Assembly (NCBI GenBank): GCA_041394945.1
Contig: JAWKHH010000003.1
Coordinates: 806,001 to 870,000 of the forward strand
DNA: 64,000 nucleotides
From: Bryobacteraceae bacterium
Lineage (GTDB): Bacteria; Acidobacteriota; Terriglobia; Bryobacterales; Bryobacteraceae
Direction of reading: 5' to 3'
Position 1 is the first letter of the stretch; every line of letters starts with the position of its first letter. Below are positions 7,276 through 16,135 of the stretch, one piece after another. The notes below the pieces were generated by a model. That model had not been told where the DNA came from. It was given only the letters and a program-made list of their open reading frames with translations, and did no database searches. The position numbers were made by a program, and so were the translations under genes.

Positions 7276-9213
7276 ATGCCCTTCACGCAGGCCAACCGGC
7301 TGCTGTCGCTTGAGAGTAGTGCGTTGACCGAGGACTTGTTGCTGCTGGACAGCTTCACCTGCACCGAACGCATCTCGGGGCTGTTCCAGATCCAGGCGCG
7401 ATGCCTGGTGGAACTCACAAAACTGCGCCAGTTTCAGGCCGGCACGCTGATCGGCGCCAACCTCAATATCCGGATGAAGGTCCGCGAAACCCAGGAGCGG
7501 ATCTGGCACGGGATGGTGCGGCGGATCTCGATGACCTCGCGGGACCAGGTGTTCGCCCACTTCGTCCTCGACATCGTTCCCGATATGTGGCGGCTCACCC
7601 AGATCACCGATTGCCGCATCTACCAGAACAAGAACGTACCCGATATCGTCGACAACCTTCTGCGCGACCTCGGCATCATGAACTTCCGGTTCGATCTTCA
7701 GAAGTCCTACACCAACTGGGACTACTGCGTCCAATACCGCGAATCGTACTTCCAGTTCATCTCGCGAATGCTCGAACAGGAAGGGATCTTCTACTTCTTC
7801 GAGCACCAGCGCGACCAGCACGTGCTCGTCATCGCCGACCATCCCAACGCCCATCCCCCGTGCCCCATCGACGCCGACATCCGCTTTATGCCCGAAGCCG
7901 GCGGCGCCTTCGACAGCGACGATCTGGTGGCGCAGTTCGAGGCCGGCTTCGAACTCCGCGCCGCCCGCTTCACCCTTCGCGACCATCATTTCCAGATGCC
8001 GGCCAAGACGCTCCAGGTGAGCGAGTTCACGCTTTCGCCGATGGGCAACAATTCGCGCCTCGAGGTGTTCGACTATCCCGGCGAGTACGCGCAGATGTTC
8101 GTCCAACCAGATGAAAGGCTCGACGAAGTGGTGGCCGAAGGAGAGAAAGCCGTTGACCGGCGAATGGAGTCCGAGGAGATGTTCATTCGCAACATCTCCG
8201 GCTCCGGCGTCGCCATCACTCTCGCCGCCGGCTTCCGGTTCAACCTCACACGCCACTTCGTGAACGCGCTCAACGACAGCTACGTGCTCACCAGCATCAG
8301 CCATCAGGCGGCGCAAACTCCCGGCTACCTCGACAACCAGCCCGTTCCCACGCCTTACCGGAACTCGTTTCGATGCATCCCGCACGACGTGCCCTACCGC
8401 CCGCAGCGCCTCACGCCGAAGCCGGTGGCGCAGGGGATTCAGACCGCCGTGGTGGTTGGGCCGCCGGGGGAGGAGATTCACACCGACAAGTTCGGCCGGG
8501 TGAAAGTGCGGTTTTTCTGGGACCGGCGCGCGCAGAATGTCGATACCGATTCAGCGTGGGTGCGCGTGGGGACGCCGTGGGCGGGCAACCACTGGGGCAT
8601 GGTCCACATTCCGCGCGTCGGCCAGGAGGTCATCGTCGACTTCGTCGAAGGCGACCCGGATCATCCGATGGTCATCGGCAGCGCCTACAACACGGATCAG
8701 ATGCCGCCCTACACGCTGCCCGATCACAAGACGCAGAGCGGCATCAAGTCCCGCAGCTCCAAGAACGGCACCGCGCAGCACTTCAACGAGATCCGCTTCG
8801 AGGATCTCAAGGGCAAGGAACAAATCTACGTTCACGCCGAGAACTCGCTCACCACGGTGGTCGAAGGCAGCGAGAGCCGCACCGTCGGCGGCAGCCGCAC
8901 CAGCACCATCCATAAGGACGACAAGCGCACGGTCCAGGAGGGCGACTACACGCTCACCATCGAGAAGAAGGACCGCAAGGTTACGATCAAGGAGGGCAAT
9001 GACTCCGAAGCCGTGGACAAGGGCAACGTCGAGATTAAGGTGACGCTCGGCAACATGAGCACCGAAGTGCCCGCCGGCACATACAAAGTGAAGGCCAAGG
9101 AGATCATGCTCGAGGCCACCGACAAGATCACCATCAAATGCGGCGGAAGCTCCATTGAGCTCACGCCGGCCAATATCAAGCAGGTGGCCACGATGATCGA
9201 CCTGAACCCGTAG
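7276..9213 (+). CDS. VgrG/TssI-type spike protein
   Basis: A 645-residue VgrG. The N-terminal half is the gp27-like hub (ending near VPYRPQRLTPKP). It is followed by the gp5 OB-fold signature DKFGRVKVRFFWD, with GTPWAGNHWGM and VIVDFVEGDPDHPMVIGS, then a C-terminal beta-helix of short repeats rich in TV, DG and IE/K. It forms the trimeric puncturing tip of a contractile injection machine. The ATG at 7276 has GGAG five bases upstream, whereas the longer reading starts within promoter-like sequence. The following gene encodes the matching PAAR tip. No type VI core genes accompany it in the window, so this is an orphan spike-effector island. Confidence 0.93.
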   Translation: MPFTQANRLLSLESSALTEDLLLLDSFTCTERISGLFQIQARCLVELTKLRQFQAGTLIGANLNIRMKVRETQERIWHGMVRRISMTSRDQVFAHFVLDIVPDMWRLTQITDCRIYQNKNVPDIVDNLLRDLGIMNFRFDLQKSYTNWDYCVQYRESYFQFISRMLEQEGIFYFFEHQRDQHVLVIADHPNAHPPCPIDADIRFMPEAGGAFDSDDLVAQFEAGFELRAARFTLRDHHFQMPAKTLQVSEFTLSPMGNNSRLEVFDYPGEYAQMFVQPDERLDEVVAEGEKAVDRRMESEEMFIRNISGSGVAITLAAGFRFNLTRHFVNALNDSYVLTSISHQAAQTPGYLDNQPVPTPYRNSFRCIPHDVPYRPQRLTPKPVAQGIQTAVVVGPPGEEIHTDKFGRVKVRFFWDRRAQNVDTDSAWVRVGTPWAGNHWGMVHIPRVGQEVIVDFVEGDPDHPMVIGSAYNTDQMPPYTLPDHKTQSGIKSRSSKNGTAQHFNEIRFEDLKGKEQIYVHAENSLTTVVEGSESRTVGGSRTSTIHKDDKRTVQEGDYTLTIEKKDRKVTIKEGNDSEAVDKGNVEIKVTLGNMSTEVPAGTYKVKAKEIMLEATDKITIKCGGSSIELTPANIKQVATMIDLNP

Positions 9214-9224
9214 CGAGCGTCATC

Positions 9225-10082
9225 ATGCCAAAAGCAGCGCGAGTCGCCGACAACCACGTATGCCCCGCCAGCACGGGCCCCGTCCCCCACGGCGGCGGGC
9301 CGATCATGCCGCCGTGTTCGCTCAACGTCCGCACCAACAACCTTCCGCAGGCCCGCGGCACGGACAAAGCGATGTGCGTGGGCCCGCCGGATTTTATCGT
9401 CACCGGATCGGGCTCCGTGCGCGTGAACAGCCTGCCGGCGGCCCGCATGAGCGACAAGTGCATGCACGGTGGGTCCATCGCAGCCGGATCGCTGAACGTG
9501 AACATCGGCGGACCCACCGTAGGCGTGACGCTCGGCAACCCGGCCGCGGCGACGGCGGCGTGCAACGGACTCGCCGGCGGGCGCACATCGGGCTCCGTCG
9601 GCCAGTCTTATAACAACTGCGGCGTCGAATCATCGCGCTTGATCATCAACCAGACCGGCGGCGGCCGCTCCGAAGACGGGCTGCTCGACGAGTCCATTCG
9701 TGAAGGCGACGCCGGGTCCGACAAGGGCGCACGCCGCGGCTGGGGCGGCACCAGTCCCGGCGACCGGGAGGACATCCTGGAACGGAACGGCGTCCCCACT
9801 ACCAATCGCGACGCCTCGCTCGCCAATATCCAACAGGCGGTGGCCGAGCGCCGCGGCGTTATCACTTCGCACGAAGTCGCCTGGCTGTGGGCCAACGGCC
9901 AGTCCGGCGGCCACGCCATCAACGTCATCGGCGTCCAGTACGATCAGTTCGGCAACGCGGTGAACTACATCACGGCCGATACGGGGCTCGGAAACTGCAA
10001 CCGGTCCGTGCCGGCGTGGCAGTTCGGTTTGTCGCTCCGGCCGGGTCGCGACATGAACGTCACCGACTCTCCGATCTGGTAG
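9225..10082 (+). CDS. PAAR-like tip protein fused to putative papain/C39-like cysteine peptidase effector
   Basis: A 285-residue two-domain protein. Residues 1-107 are a PAAR-like (DUF4150-type) tip with VPHGGGPI, AARMSDKCMHGGS and a regular GSLNVNIGG ending. Residues about 120-285 contain a cysteine-peptidase pattern: oxyanion Gln127 and nucleophile Cys132 in GQSYNNCGVES, His230 in GGHAINVIGV, and Asp252 in ITADTG. That order and spacing fit a papain-like or C39-like fold. The protein most likely sits on the VgrG directly upstream and delivers the C-terminal domain. Whether the domain is a toxin or a processing enzyme is open. The gene starts 11 bases after vgrG. Confidence 0.72.
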   Translation: MPKAARVADNHVCPASTGPVPHGGGPIMPPCSLNVRTNNLPQARGTDKAMCVGPPDFIVTGSGSVRVNSLPAARMSDKCMHGGSIAAGSLNVNIGGPTVGVTLGNPAAATAACNGLAGGRTSGSVGQSYNNCGVESSRLIINQTGGGRSEDGLLDESIREGDAGSDKGARRGWGGTSPGDREDILERNGVPTTNRDASLANIQQAVAERRGVITSHEVAWLWANGQSGGHAINVIGVQYDQFGNAVNYITADTGLGNCNRSVPAWQFGLSLRPGRDMNVTDSPIW

Positions 10083-10092
10083 GGAGCACAGC

Positions 10093-10716
10093 TTGCGCCA
10101 CGGATGGACATCAGCGATCTTGGCCGCGGCGCTGATGGCGGCAACCAGCGGCTGTGGAAACGCGCAGACAGTCATGAATCCGAACAACCCGATTCTTGGA
10201 ATCACGCAGTTGCGGGAAATCGCCGGCCGCACTGCTTCTCGGAGCCTTCCCGACGAGGCCGCGGAGACCTTTCCGGTGATCACCGAAGCCGGCGGCGGCG
10301 CTCGCGTGCGGATCGTTTTCTATACGGAAACGGGTCCGCCGAACGCGCGCCAGGTGCACCCGCCGCACCATGTCATGGACCTCGATCCCACCACCGGGCA
10401 AGTGCTGCGCTTCGAGCGCTGCCAGCCGCGGGATATCGGCATCGCCACGCCCGCCCAGCCCGTCCCCGGCGTGGCCTACGACGCCTCGGACGGCATCGAA
10501 GGATTTGCCCGCCGCACCGGCCGCTTCTTTGAAATTTCGCCGGCCGTATGGCGCCTGTTCCTCAACCGCGGCGCGCCGCTCGACGCCGGCGGCAAGGCGC
10601 TCGTCGCCGAATACTGGGACCTGTTCTCACGGATCACCAAGGCCGACGTGGCGCCCTTTTACATCGGCGCCGCCGCCGACTTTTTCGGATGGGTCCGCTC
10701 CTCCGCCGCGAAGTGA
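10093..10716 (+). CDS. lipoprotein of unknown function, candidate immunity protein
   Basis: A 207-residue protein starting at TTG 10093, with a lipoprotein signal peptide and lipobox TSGC (lipidated Cys21). The mature part has no family I recognise. It is rich in Pro and Ala, with a HPPHHVMDLDP segment. It lies 10 bases after the PAAR-peptidase gene, the usual place for an immunity gene. A periplasmic, membrane-anchored immunity protein would suit an effector that acts in the cell envelope. That role is inferred only from position and export signal. Confidence 0.6.
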   Translation: MRHGWTSAILAAALMAATSGCGNAQTVMNPNNPILGITQLREIAGRTASRSLPDEAAETFPVITEAGGGARVRIVFYTETGPPNARQVHPPHHVMDLDPTTGQVLRFERCQPRDIGIATPAQPVPGVAYDASDGIEGFARRTGRFFEISPAVWRLFLNRGAPLDAGGKALVAEYWDLFSRITKADVAPFYIGAAADFFGWVRSSAAK

Positions 10717-10717
10717 A

Positions 10718-11254
10718 ATGCCCAAGGATCTGCCAAAGCTCGCGCCGATCGCCCGCATCGTAAAGATGGCCGCCCGGCAGCAATCGGGGGCGATGGCGGA
10801 ATTCGGCTGCCGGTCTTACCCGATCCCGGCTCCAGGCCCGGAGGGATTGTCGATTCTGTTCCTCTTCGCACGGACCAGGTCCGACGGGGGCGAGTCGCCG
10901 GTATGGATCGCGCCTCCAGAGTACGTCGTCGCTATTGATGCGGAAACCGGACGCGACGTCGGAATCCGGCCGCTCGACACGGCGGGGCTTGCGGGAACGT
11001 GGCTCGGGCAGGATCATTCCGCCGCCCGGCGCCAGGAGCCCGGATTCCTCGAACAGGAAGCCGCGATGCTCGCCGAATACGACCTCGTGCTGCCGCCGAT
11101 GGCCGCGGGCGTGCATCCTCTCCCCGCCGGCGCCGGCGACGCGATGGCCGCGATTTCGTCGCGTTTCCGCTTCGTCCACGAGCCGCCGCTCGCGCCGTAT
11201 TACGCCCGCCTGGGCGCGTGGTTCTTCGCCCGCCTTGCCGAGGCCCGGCCATGA
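10718..11254 (+). CDS. hypothetical protein of the VgrG island
   Basis: A 178-residue protein starting at ATG 10718, one base after the lipoprotein stop. No signal peptide or membrane segment is evident. The sequence has a short N-terminal helix, a beta-rich centre (LSILFLFARTRSD, PEYVVAIDAETG), and a C-terminal helical part ending in a YARLGAWFFARLAEA repeat-like helix. I do not recognise the family. Its stop overlaps the next start as ATGA, so it is translated with the following gene and probably works with it, either as an adaptor, a chaperone or an immunity component. Confidence 0.55.
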   Translation: MPKDLPKLAPIARIVKMAARQQSGAMAEFGCRSYPIPAPGPEGLSILFLFARTRSDGGESPVWIAPPEYVVAIDAETGRDVGIRPLDTAGLAGTWLGQDHSAARRQEPGFLEQEAAMLAEYDLVLPPMAAGVHPLPAGAGDAMAAISSRFRFVHEPPLAPYYARLGAWFFARLAEARP

Positions 11255-11883
11255 CCCCGGCCGCCGAGTTCCCCGGTTTCCTCTCCTGGCTCGCTCAGCA
11301 GCGGATCTGCAAGCCGGCCATGCGCTTCGCCGGCGGCCGCGATTCCATCCTCGACGCCGGAGAAGCGTGTCCGAGCGCGGAGTGGCTCCTGTGGGCGGTG
11401 CAGGAATCCGGCTTCCGCGATGCGGCGGCGGCGCGGAAGTTCTCGCTCGCCTGCCTGGACCGAATCCGCGACCTGCTGGTTCAACCCGGTCAGCGCGAGG
11501 CGGTCGCCATCCTCGAATCCATCGCCGCCGGGAACGAGCCGGAGTCGGCGATAGCGACGGCGGAAGCCTGGGCCGCGGCCGCCAGCGACAGGTTGACGGA
11601 GTCGATCAGGTGGACCGTTTCCGCCGGCGCCGCCGCCGCCGCGCTCCGGCACGCAACCGCGCCCGGCGCATGGCTCGCCGCCGCCGAAGTGCGCACTCTG
11701 ACCGTTCGCGCCGTTGCCTGGAACCCTTGGGATCCGGCCACCGCCGAAGATACGGACCGCGAACTCGCCGGCCCGCTCAAGGACGCGCTCCGGCCCCATG
11801 CCGGCCGCATCGTCACCGCCATCCGGATGCGGCTGGCCGAGATGGCAAGGCTGCCGCCGGCAGAGCCTTGCGAGGGGTGCTGA
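11251..11883 (+). CDS. hypothetical alanine-rich helical protein of the VgrG island
   Basis: A 210-residue protein, predicted mostly helical and very rich in alanine. The N-terminal motif FPGFLSWLAQQRICKPAMRF is followed by an acidic/Ala helix array. No known domain is recognised. The start is fixed by the ATGA overlap with the preceding gene. An adaptor or chaperone that loads the effector on VgrG is one possibility, because such helical proteins often sit in these islands, but no motif proves it. Confidence 0.52.
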   Translation: MTPAAEFPGFLSWLAQQRICKPAMRFAGGRDSILDAGEACPSAEWLLWAVQESGFRDAAAARKFSLACLDRIRDLLVQPGQREAVAILESIAAGNEPESAIATAEAWAAAASDRLTESIRWTVSAGAAAAALRHATAPGAWLAAAEVRTLTVRAVAWNPWDPATAEDTDRELAGPLKDALRPHAGRIVTAIRMRLAEMARLPPAEPCEGC

Positions 11884-11886
11884 GCC

Positions 11887-12651
11887 ATGGCGCTCATGAA
11901 CGTCTGGACATACAACTCCACCGACTTCGGCTCCGCCAACGTTCCCTTCTGCCCGGACGGAACCTCCGCCATGGGCGTGCTGCCGAACCAGATCGCGTGG
12001 GATCGAACGTTCGGATTCACCGATCTCGAAGACCTCGTCGCGCGGCTCGATACGGCGTTCCCGGCTCCCGCCGCCGGCGCCGATGCGTCCGAAATCACCA
12101 CACTCGGGATTCTCGCTCATGGCCAGCCCGACGGCATCGCCGTGCTCCGGGGCGGCCGCGTGCTCAATTCCGGCCAGTACGGCGCTAACGGCGGCCGGCT
12201 CACGGAACTGAACGCGATTCTCCATCGCGGCAGCCGCCGCCGGCCGCTCGTGATTCTGTACGCGTGCGCCAGCGCCGCCCGGCATCGGGATACGCCCGCC
12301 GGCACGGACGGCCTGCTCGAATGGATGTCGAACTGGCTCGAGAACACCCGCGTCGTCGGTTTCACGCACCTGCTCACGCTCGACGGTCTTCGCACCCAGG
12401 ACCTGCCGACCGGAGGGATTTGCCTCGCGCCCGACGTTTTTGAAACCACCGAAGAATACGAGTACGGCCGCGACATCCGGGCCCAGGGCGTCGCCGATGC
12501 CACCGGCGCGCGTCTCCCCGTGGCCGGCCCCTCGTCGACATCGGCGGTGGAGTATCTCAACGGCCGCCGCGTGACGTCTTCCACGGAGAGCGGTTCCGGC
12601 GACCGGCGGCGGCGCGGCGGGCGTCCTCGCCGGGGAAGCGGACCGGCCTAA
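11887..12651 (+). CDS. putative caspase-like (His/Cys dyad) protein of the VgrG island
   Basis: A 254-residue protein with the layout of a caspase-haemoglobinase fold: a strand ending in LGILAHGQPDG with candidate catalytic His78, then about 48 residues later a strand ending in LVILYACASA with candidate nucleophile Cys127. This strand-HG / strand-xC pattern is shared by clan CD peptidases, CHAT domains and DUF4347-like proteins. The last 35 residues are a basic, Arg/Gly-rich tail. It starts three bases after the previous gene, so it belongs to the VgrG island. It could be a second effector or a protease that processes one. The family assignment rests on motif pattern only. Confidence 0.5.
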   Translation: MALMNVWTYNSTDFGSANVPFCPDGTSAMGVLPNQIAWDRTFGFTDLEDLVARLDTAFPAPAAGADASEITTLGILAHGQPDGIAVLRGGRVLNSGQYGANGGRLTELNAILHRGSRRRPLVILYACASAARHRDTPAGTDGLLEWMSNWLENTRVVGFTHLLTLDGLRTQDLPTGGICLAPDVFETTEEYEYGRDIRAQGVADATGARLPVAGPSSTSAVEYLNGRRVTSSTESGSGDRRRRGGRPRRGSGPA

Positions 12652-12659
12652 ACTGGAAT

Positions 12660-13526
12660 TTGCTATACCAGGTCCGCCACATCACCCGTTACGCTTACCG
12701 CGAGCCCGTCACCACGTGCCACAGCGAGCTTCGTCTTGCGCCCCGCGTGACCCCGAATCAGAAAGTGTGGAAGCGGACCATTGCGGTGCGCCCCTCTCCG
12801 GAGCGCGTCGACGAGCGCATGGACTACTTCGGAAACCACGTCCATTCCTTCGCGCTGTTCGATTCGCACGCAGAACTCGAGGTGACGGCCGAGAGCGTGG
12901 TGGAGGTGAGTCCTCCCGCGGTCGGCAGGGCAGAGGAGGGCCCGCCCTGGGAGCAGGTGCGCGACAAGGTGCGCGTGGCGCGCTCCGGCAATTCGTTCGA
13001 TGCCATCGAGTTCACTTCGGAGTCGCCCTTCGTCGTCGGTTCGCCTGAAATCGAACTCTACGCGCGCGAATCGTTTACTCCAGGACGTGGAATTATCTCT
13101 TCGGCGGTGGACCTCACCGAACGAATCCATCGCGACTACGAGTACAAGCCCGAGTCGACGACGATCGATACCAAACCCGCCGAGGTGTTCGCGGCCCGTC
13201 GCGGGGTATGCCAGGATTTCGCGCATCTCATGCTGGCGATGGTCCGTTCGCTCGGCCTGCCGGCGCGATACGTGAGCGGGTACTTGCGCAGCGGAGCGAA
13301 CTACACGGGGGCGGAGGCGTCGCACGCCTGGGTGTCGATTTTCGTGCCGGGCCCGGGCTGGTTCGATCTCGATCCGACGAACAACGCGGTTCCCACCGAA
13401 GGGCACGTCACTGTCGCCTGGGGCCGCGATTACGGCGACGTGGCGCCGTTGAAGGGCGTCACGCTGGGCGGTGGCGAACAGAAGGTCGAAGTGGACGTGC
13501 GCGTTGCTCCCGAAGTGAATGCCTGA
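12660..13526 (+). CDS. transglutaminase-like cysteine peptidase of the ATP-grasp/alpha-E operon
   Basis: A 288-residue protein with an N-terminal beta domain (transglutaminase N-terminal type, YQVRHITRYAY at the start) and a transglutaminase core. The triad is visible as Cys184 in RRGVCQDFAHLM, His222 in ASHAWV and Asp237 in GWFDLDPTN. It starts at TTG 12660, nine bases after the VgrG-island stop. This family is almost always found with a circularly permuted ATP-grasp enzyme and an alpha-E protein, as here. The set is thought to make or cut an amide-linked peptide tag or small molecule. The chemistry has not been settled. Confidence 0.9.
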   Translation: MLYQVRHITRYAYREPVTTCHSELRLAPRVTPNQKVWKRTIAVRPSPERVDERMDYFGNHVHSFALFDSHAELEVTAESVVEVSPPAVGRAEEGPPWEQVRDKVRVARSGNSFDAIEFTSESPFVVGSPEIELYARESFTPGRGIISSAVDLTERIHRDYEYKPESTTIDTKPAEVFAARRGVCQDFAHLMLAMVRSLGLPARYVSGYLRSGANYTGAEASHAWVSIFVPGPGWFDLDPTNNAVPTEGHVTVAWGRDYGDVAPLKGVTLGGGEQKVEVDVRVAPEVNA

Positions 13527-13536
13527 GAAGTCAGCG

Positions 13537-13545
13537 TGTTAGAAT
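13537..13545 (+). promoter_or_regulatory. candidate extended -10 element before the ATP-grasp gene
   Basis: TGT followed by TAGAAT (13540-13545) forms an extended -10 sequence in the 120-base gap after the transglutaminase gene. It may give the ATP-grasp/alpha-E pair an internal promoter. No -35 stands out. Confidence 0.33.
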
Positions 13546-13646
13546 ACGTTCACCGGTAGTCCGTCGGCGCCCGCCGCGGCAAGCGACGCCACGAAGCCCC
13601 CGTCAGGCTCCTCATTTCGTCCGGCGGAACTGGCCTGAGGGTTTCT

Positions 13647-15089
13647 ATGATCTTCGACGCGTACGAAACAGGCTCCTTCTACGACGAGATGTTCGACAGT
13701 TCCGGCGCGGCGCGCCCGGAGGCGAGGGTCCTCGTCGAAACGATCGGGTCTCTTTCGAACGGCGAATTGCGCTCCCGGCAGCGCGTGGCCGAGCGCATGC
13801 TGCTCGAGTTGGGGATCACCTTCAACGTATACGGCGAGACTGGCGGCACGGACCGCATCTTTCCCTTCGACCTGATCCCGCGCATCGTTCCGCCCGACGA
13901 GTGGAAGCGCCTAGAACGTGGATTGAAGCAGCGCATCCGCGCGCTGAATCTGTTCATCGACGACATCTATCACGACCGTAAGATCCTGCGCGATGGCGCC
14001 ATCCCCGCCGACATCATCGAAAGCGCGAAGTCGTTCCGGCCGCAATGCGTGGGCATCAACCCGCCGAATGGCATCTGGTGCCACATCACCGGCACGGACC
14101 TGATCCGCGACCGCGACGGTCAAGTCTACGTCCTTGAGGACAATCTGCGCGTCCCGTCCGGCGTTTCGTACGTGCTCGAGAACCGCCACATCATGAAGAA
14201 CACGTTCCCACGCGTGTTCGCCGGCATGTCGATCCGCCCCGTGGACGACTATCCGGGGAAGCTTCTCGAGACGTTGGAGTTTCTGGCTCCGCCGGGAGTC
14301 GATACGCCGCGCGTTGTGCTGTTGACGCCGGGGATCTACAATTCCGCTTACTTCGAGCACAGTTTCCTCGCGCAGCAGATGGGCATTCCGCTGGTTGAGG
14401 GCTCGGACCTGGTGGTGACCGGCGGCGAGGTCAAGATGCGGACCACGCGCGGCTTTGAACGTGTGGACGTTATCTATCGCCGCATCGATGACGACTTCCT
14501 CGACCCCGAGGCGTTCCGCCCGGATTCCCTGCTGGGCGTGCCCGGGCTGCTCGAGGTGTATCGCAACGGCCGGGTGGCGCTCGCGAACGCTCCAGGAAAT
14601 GGCGTGGCCGACGATAAGGTGGTGTATGCGTTCGTACCGGACATGATCAAGTACTACCTGGGCGAAGACCCGGTCATCCCGAACGTTCCGACGTTTCTTT
14701 GCTGGCGAGATAAGGATCGCAAGCACGTGCTGGGCAATCTCGACAAGCTGGTGGTGAAGGCGGCGAACGAGGCCGGCGGCTACGGCATGCTCGTGGGACC
14801 GCACTCGAACGAGGCCGAGCGCGCCGAGTTCGCCGCGCGCATCGAAGCCAACCCGCGCAACTACATCGCCCAGCCGACGCTGGCTCTTTCCCGCGTACCC
14901 ACGCTGGTGGACGATCACGCCGAGGGGCGCCACGTGGACCTGCGGCCCTACATCCTCAACGGCCGGGACATCTTCGTGCTGCCCGGCGGGCTGACGCGCG
15001 TGGCGCTGCGCAAGGGATCGCTCGTCGTGAATTCGAGCCAAGGCGGCGGCAGCAAGGATACCTGGGTGCTGGAAGGAGAAGCGGCATGA
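13647..15089 (+). CDS. circularly permuted ATP-grasp protein
   Basis: A 480-residue enzyme of the circularly permuted ATP-grasp family (formerly DUF404/DUF407). Recognisable segments are FDLIPRIVPPDEW, the lead helix LFIDDIYHDRKIL, the metal/nucleotide segment VYVLEDNLRVPSGVSYVLENR, and VVKAANEAGGYGMLVGP near residue 375. The family is predicted to form amide or peptide bonds using ATP. It overlaps the alpha-E gene by four bases and follows the transglutaminase gene, so the three products very probably act in one pathway. The ATG at 13647 gives the normal family N-terminus (MIFDAYET-type). Confidence 0.93.
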   Translation: MIFDAYETGSFYDEMFDSSGAARPEARVLVETIGSLSNGELRSRQRVAERMLLELGITFNVYGETGGTDRIFPFDLIPRIVPPDEWKRLERGLKQRIRALNLFIDDIYHDRKILRDGAIPADIIESAKSFRPQCVGINPPNGIWCHITGTDLIRDRDGQVYVLEDNLRVPSGVSYVLENRHIMKNTFPRVFAGMSIRPVDDYPGKLLETLEFLAPPGVDTPRVVLLTPGIYNSAYFEHSFLAQQMGIPLVEGSDLVVTGGEVKMRTTRGFERVDVIYRRIDDDFLDPEAFRPDSLLGVPGLLEVYRNGRVALANAPGNGVADDKVVYAFVPDMIKYYLGEDPVIPNVPTFLCWRDKDRKHVLGNLDKLVVKAANEAGGYGMLVGPHSNEAERAEFAARIEANPRNYIAQPTLALSRVPTLVDDHAEGRHVDLRPYILNGRDIFVLPGGLTRVALRKGSLVVNSSQGGGSKDTWVLEGEAA

Positions 15090-16090
15090 GCAGGCGTCCG
15101 CTGTTGAGCCGCGTCGCCGACTCGGTTTATTGGGTTTGCCGATACATGGAGCGCGCCGAAAACGTGGCTCGCTTCATCGACGTGAACTTCCGCCTGGTGC
15201 TCGACGCGCCGGGTTCGGCCGCCGAACAATGGCAGCCCCTCATCGACGCGGGCGGCGATACGGCCGTTTTCGCCGAGCGCTGCGGCAAGGCCACCCGCGA
15301 AAACGTGCTCCGGTTCCTCGCCGCCGATCCCGACAACCGGAACTCGATCCTCTCCTGCCTGCGCGCCGCGCGCGAAAACGCGCGTACCGTGCGCGACACG
15401 ATCTCGGCCGAGATGTGGGAACAGATCAACCTGCTGCATCTCTCCGTGGTGGAGCAGAATGTCGAACAGGCGATGGCCGAATCGCCGCTGGACTTTCTCC
15501 GCGACGTGAAGCGCGGATGCCACCTGTTCCGCGGCGTGATGGACGCCACCATGTCCCACGACGAGGCGTGGCACTTCGGCCGCATCGGCAGGCTGCTCGA
15601 ACGCGCCGACAAGACCACGCGCCTGATGGACGTGAAGTATTTCATCCTGCTGCCGCGGGTGGAAGACGTGGGAACCACTCTCGACGACGCGCAGTGGTCG
15701 GCGGTGCTCAAATCGGCGACGGCTTTTGTGATGTACCGCAAGCGCCACGGCCGCATCAACCCGGTGGCGGTGGCCGACTTCCTGCTGCTCGACCGCTTCT
15801 TCCCTCGATCGGCGCTCTATTGCCTCACCGACGTGGATACATCGCTCCATGCCATCTCCGGCACACCGCCCGACAGCTTCCAGAATCAGGCCGAGCGCCT
15901 CACCGGGAAACTGCGTTCCGAACTCGAATACGCATCCGCGCGCGACATCCTCGGCGGCGGAATGCACGAGTTCCTGGACGACCTGCAGAAGGGGCTCAAC
16001 CGGATCGACGAAGCGATCTATACGGAGTTCTTCGCGCGGCGCCCGGTGGTGGAGCCGAGCCGGGCGATGGCCCAGCGGCAGGGGGCGTAG
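15086..16090 (+). CDS. alpha-E domain protein
   Basis: A 334-residue all-helical protein of the alpha-E family (formerly DUF403). The N-terminal signature is LLSRVADSVYWVCRYMERAEN, and repeated helices contain RAARENARTVRD and HFGRIGRLLERADKTTR. The family is the constant partner of circularly permuted ATP-grasp enzymes and is thought to be a cofactor-less catalytic or scaffold protein of the same pathway. Its ATG overlaps the stop of the ATP-grasp gene (ATGA), so expression is coupled. Confidence 0.93.
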   Translation: MSRRPLLSRVADSVYWVCRYMERAENVARFIDVNFRLVLDAPGSAAEQWQPLIDAGGDTAVFAERCGKATRENVLRFLAADPDNRNSILSCLRAARENARTVRDTISAEMWEQINLLHLSVVEQNVEQAMAESPLDFLRDVKRGCHLFRGVMDATMSHDEAWHFGRIGRLLERADKTTRLMDVKYFILLPRVEDVGTTLDDAQWSAVLKSATAFVMYRKRHGRINPVAVADFLLLDRFFPRSALYCLTDVDTSLHAISGTPPDSFQNQAERLTGKLRSELEYASARDILGGGMHEFLDDLQKGLNRIDEAIYTEFFARRPVVEPSRAMAQRQGA

Positions 16091-16135
16091 CGCCCGGGCG
16101 CGTGTGGCGTCCTCCGGTTGCGGACGGATCGCGCA

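Noticed and set aside
7276..12651. Complete type VI secretion system
   Set aside because: Only VgrG, PAAR and island proteins are present; no core or ATPase genes are found in the window.
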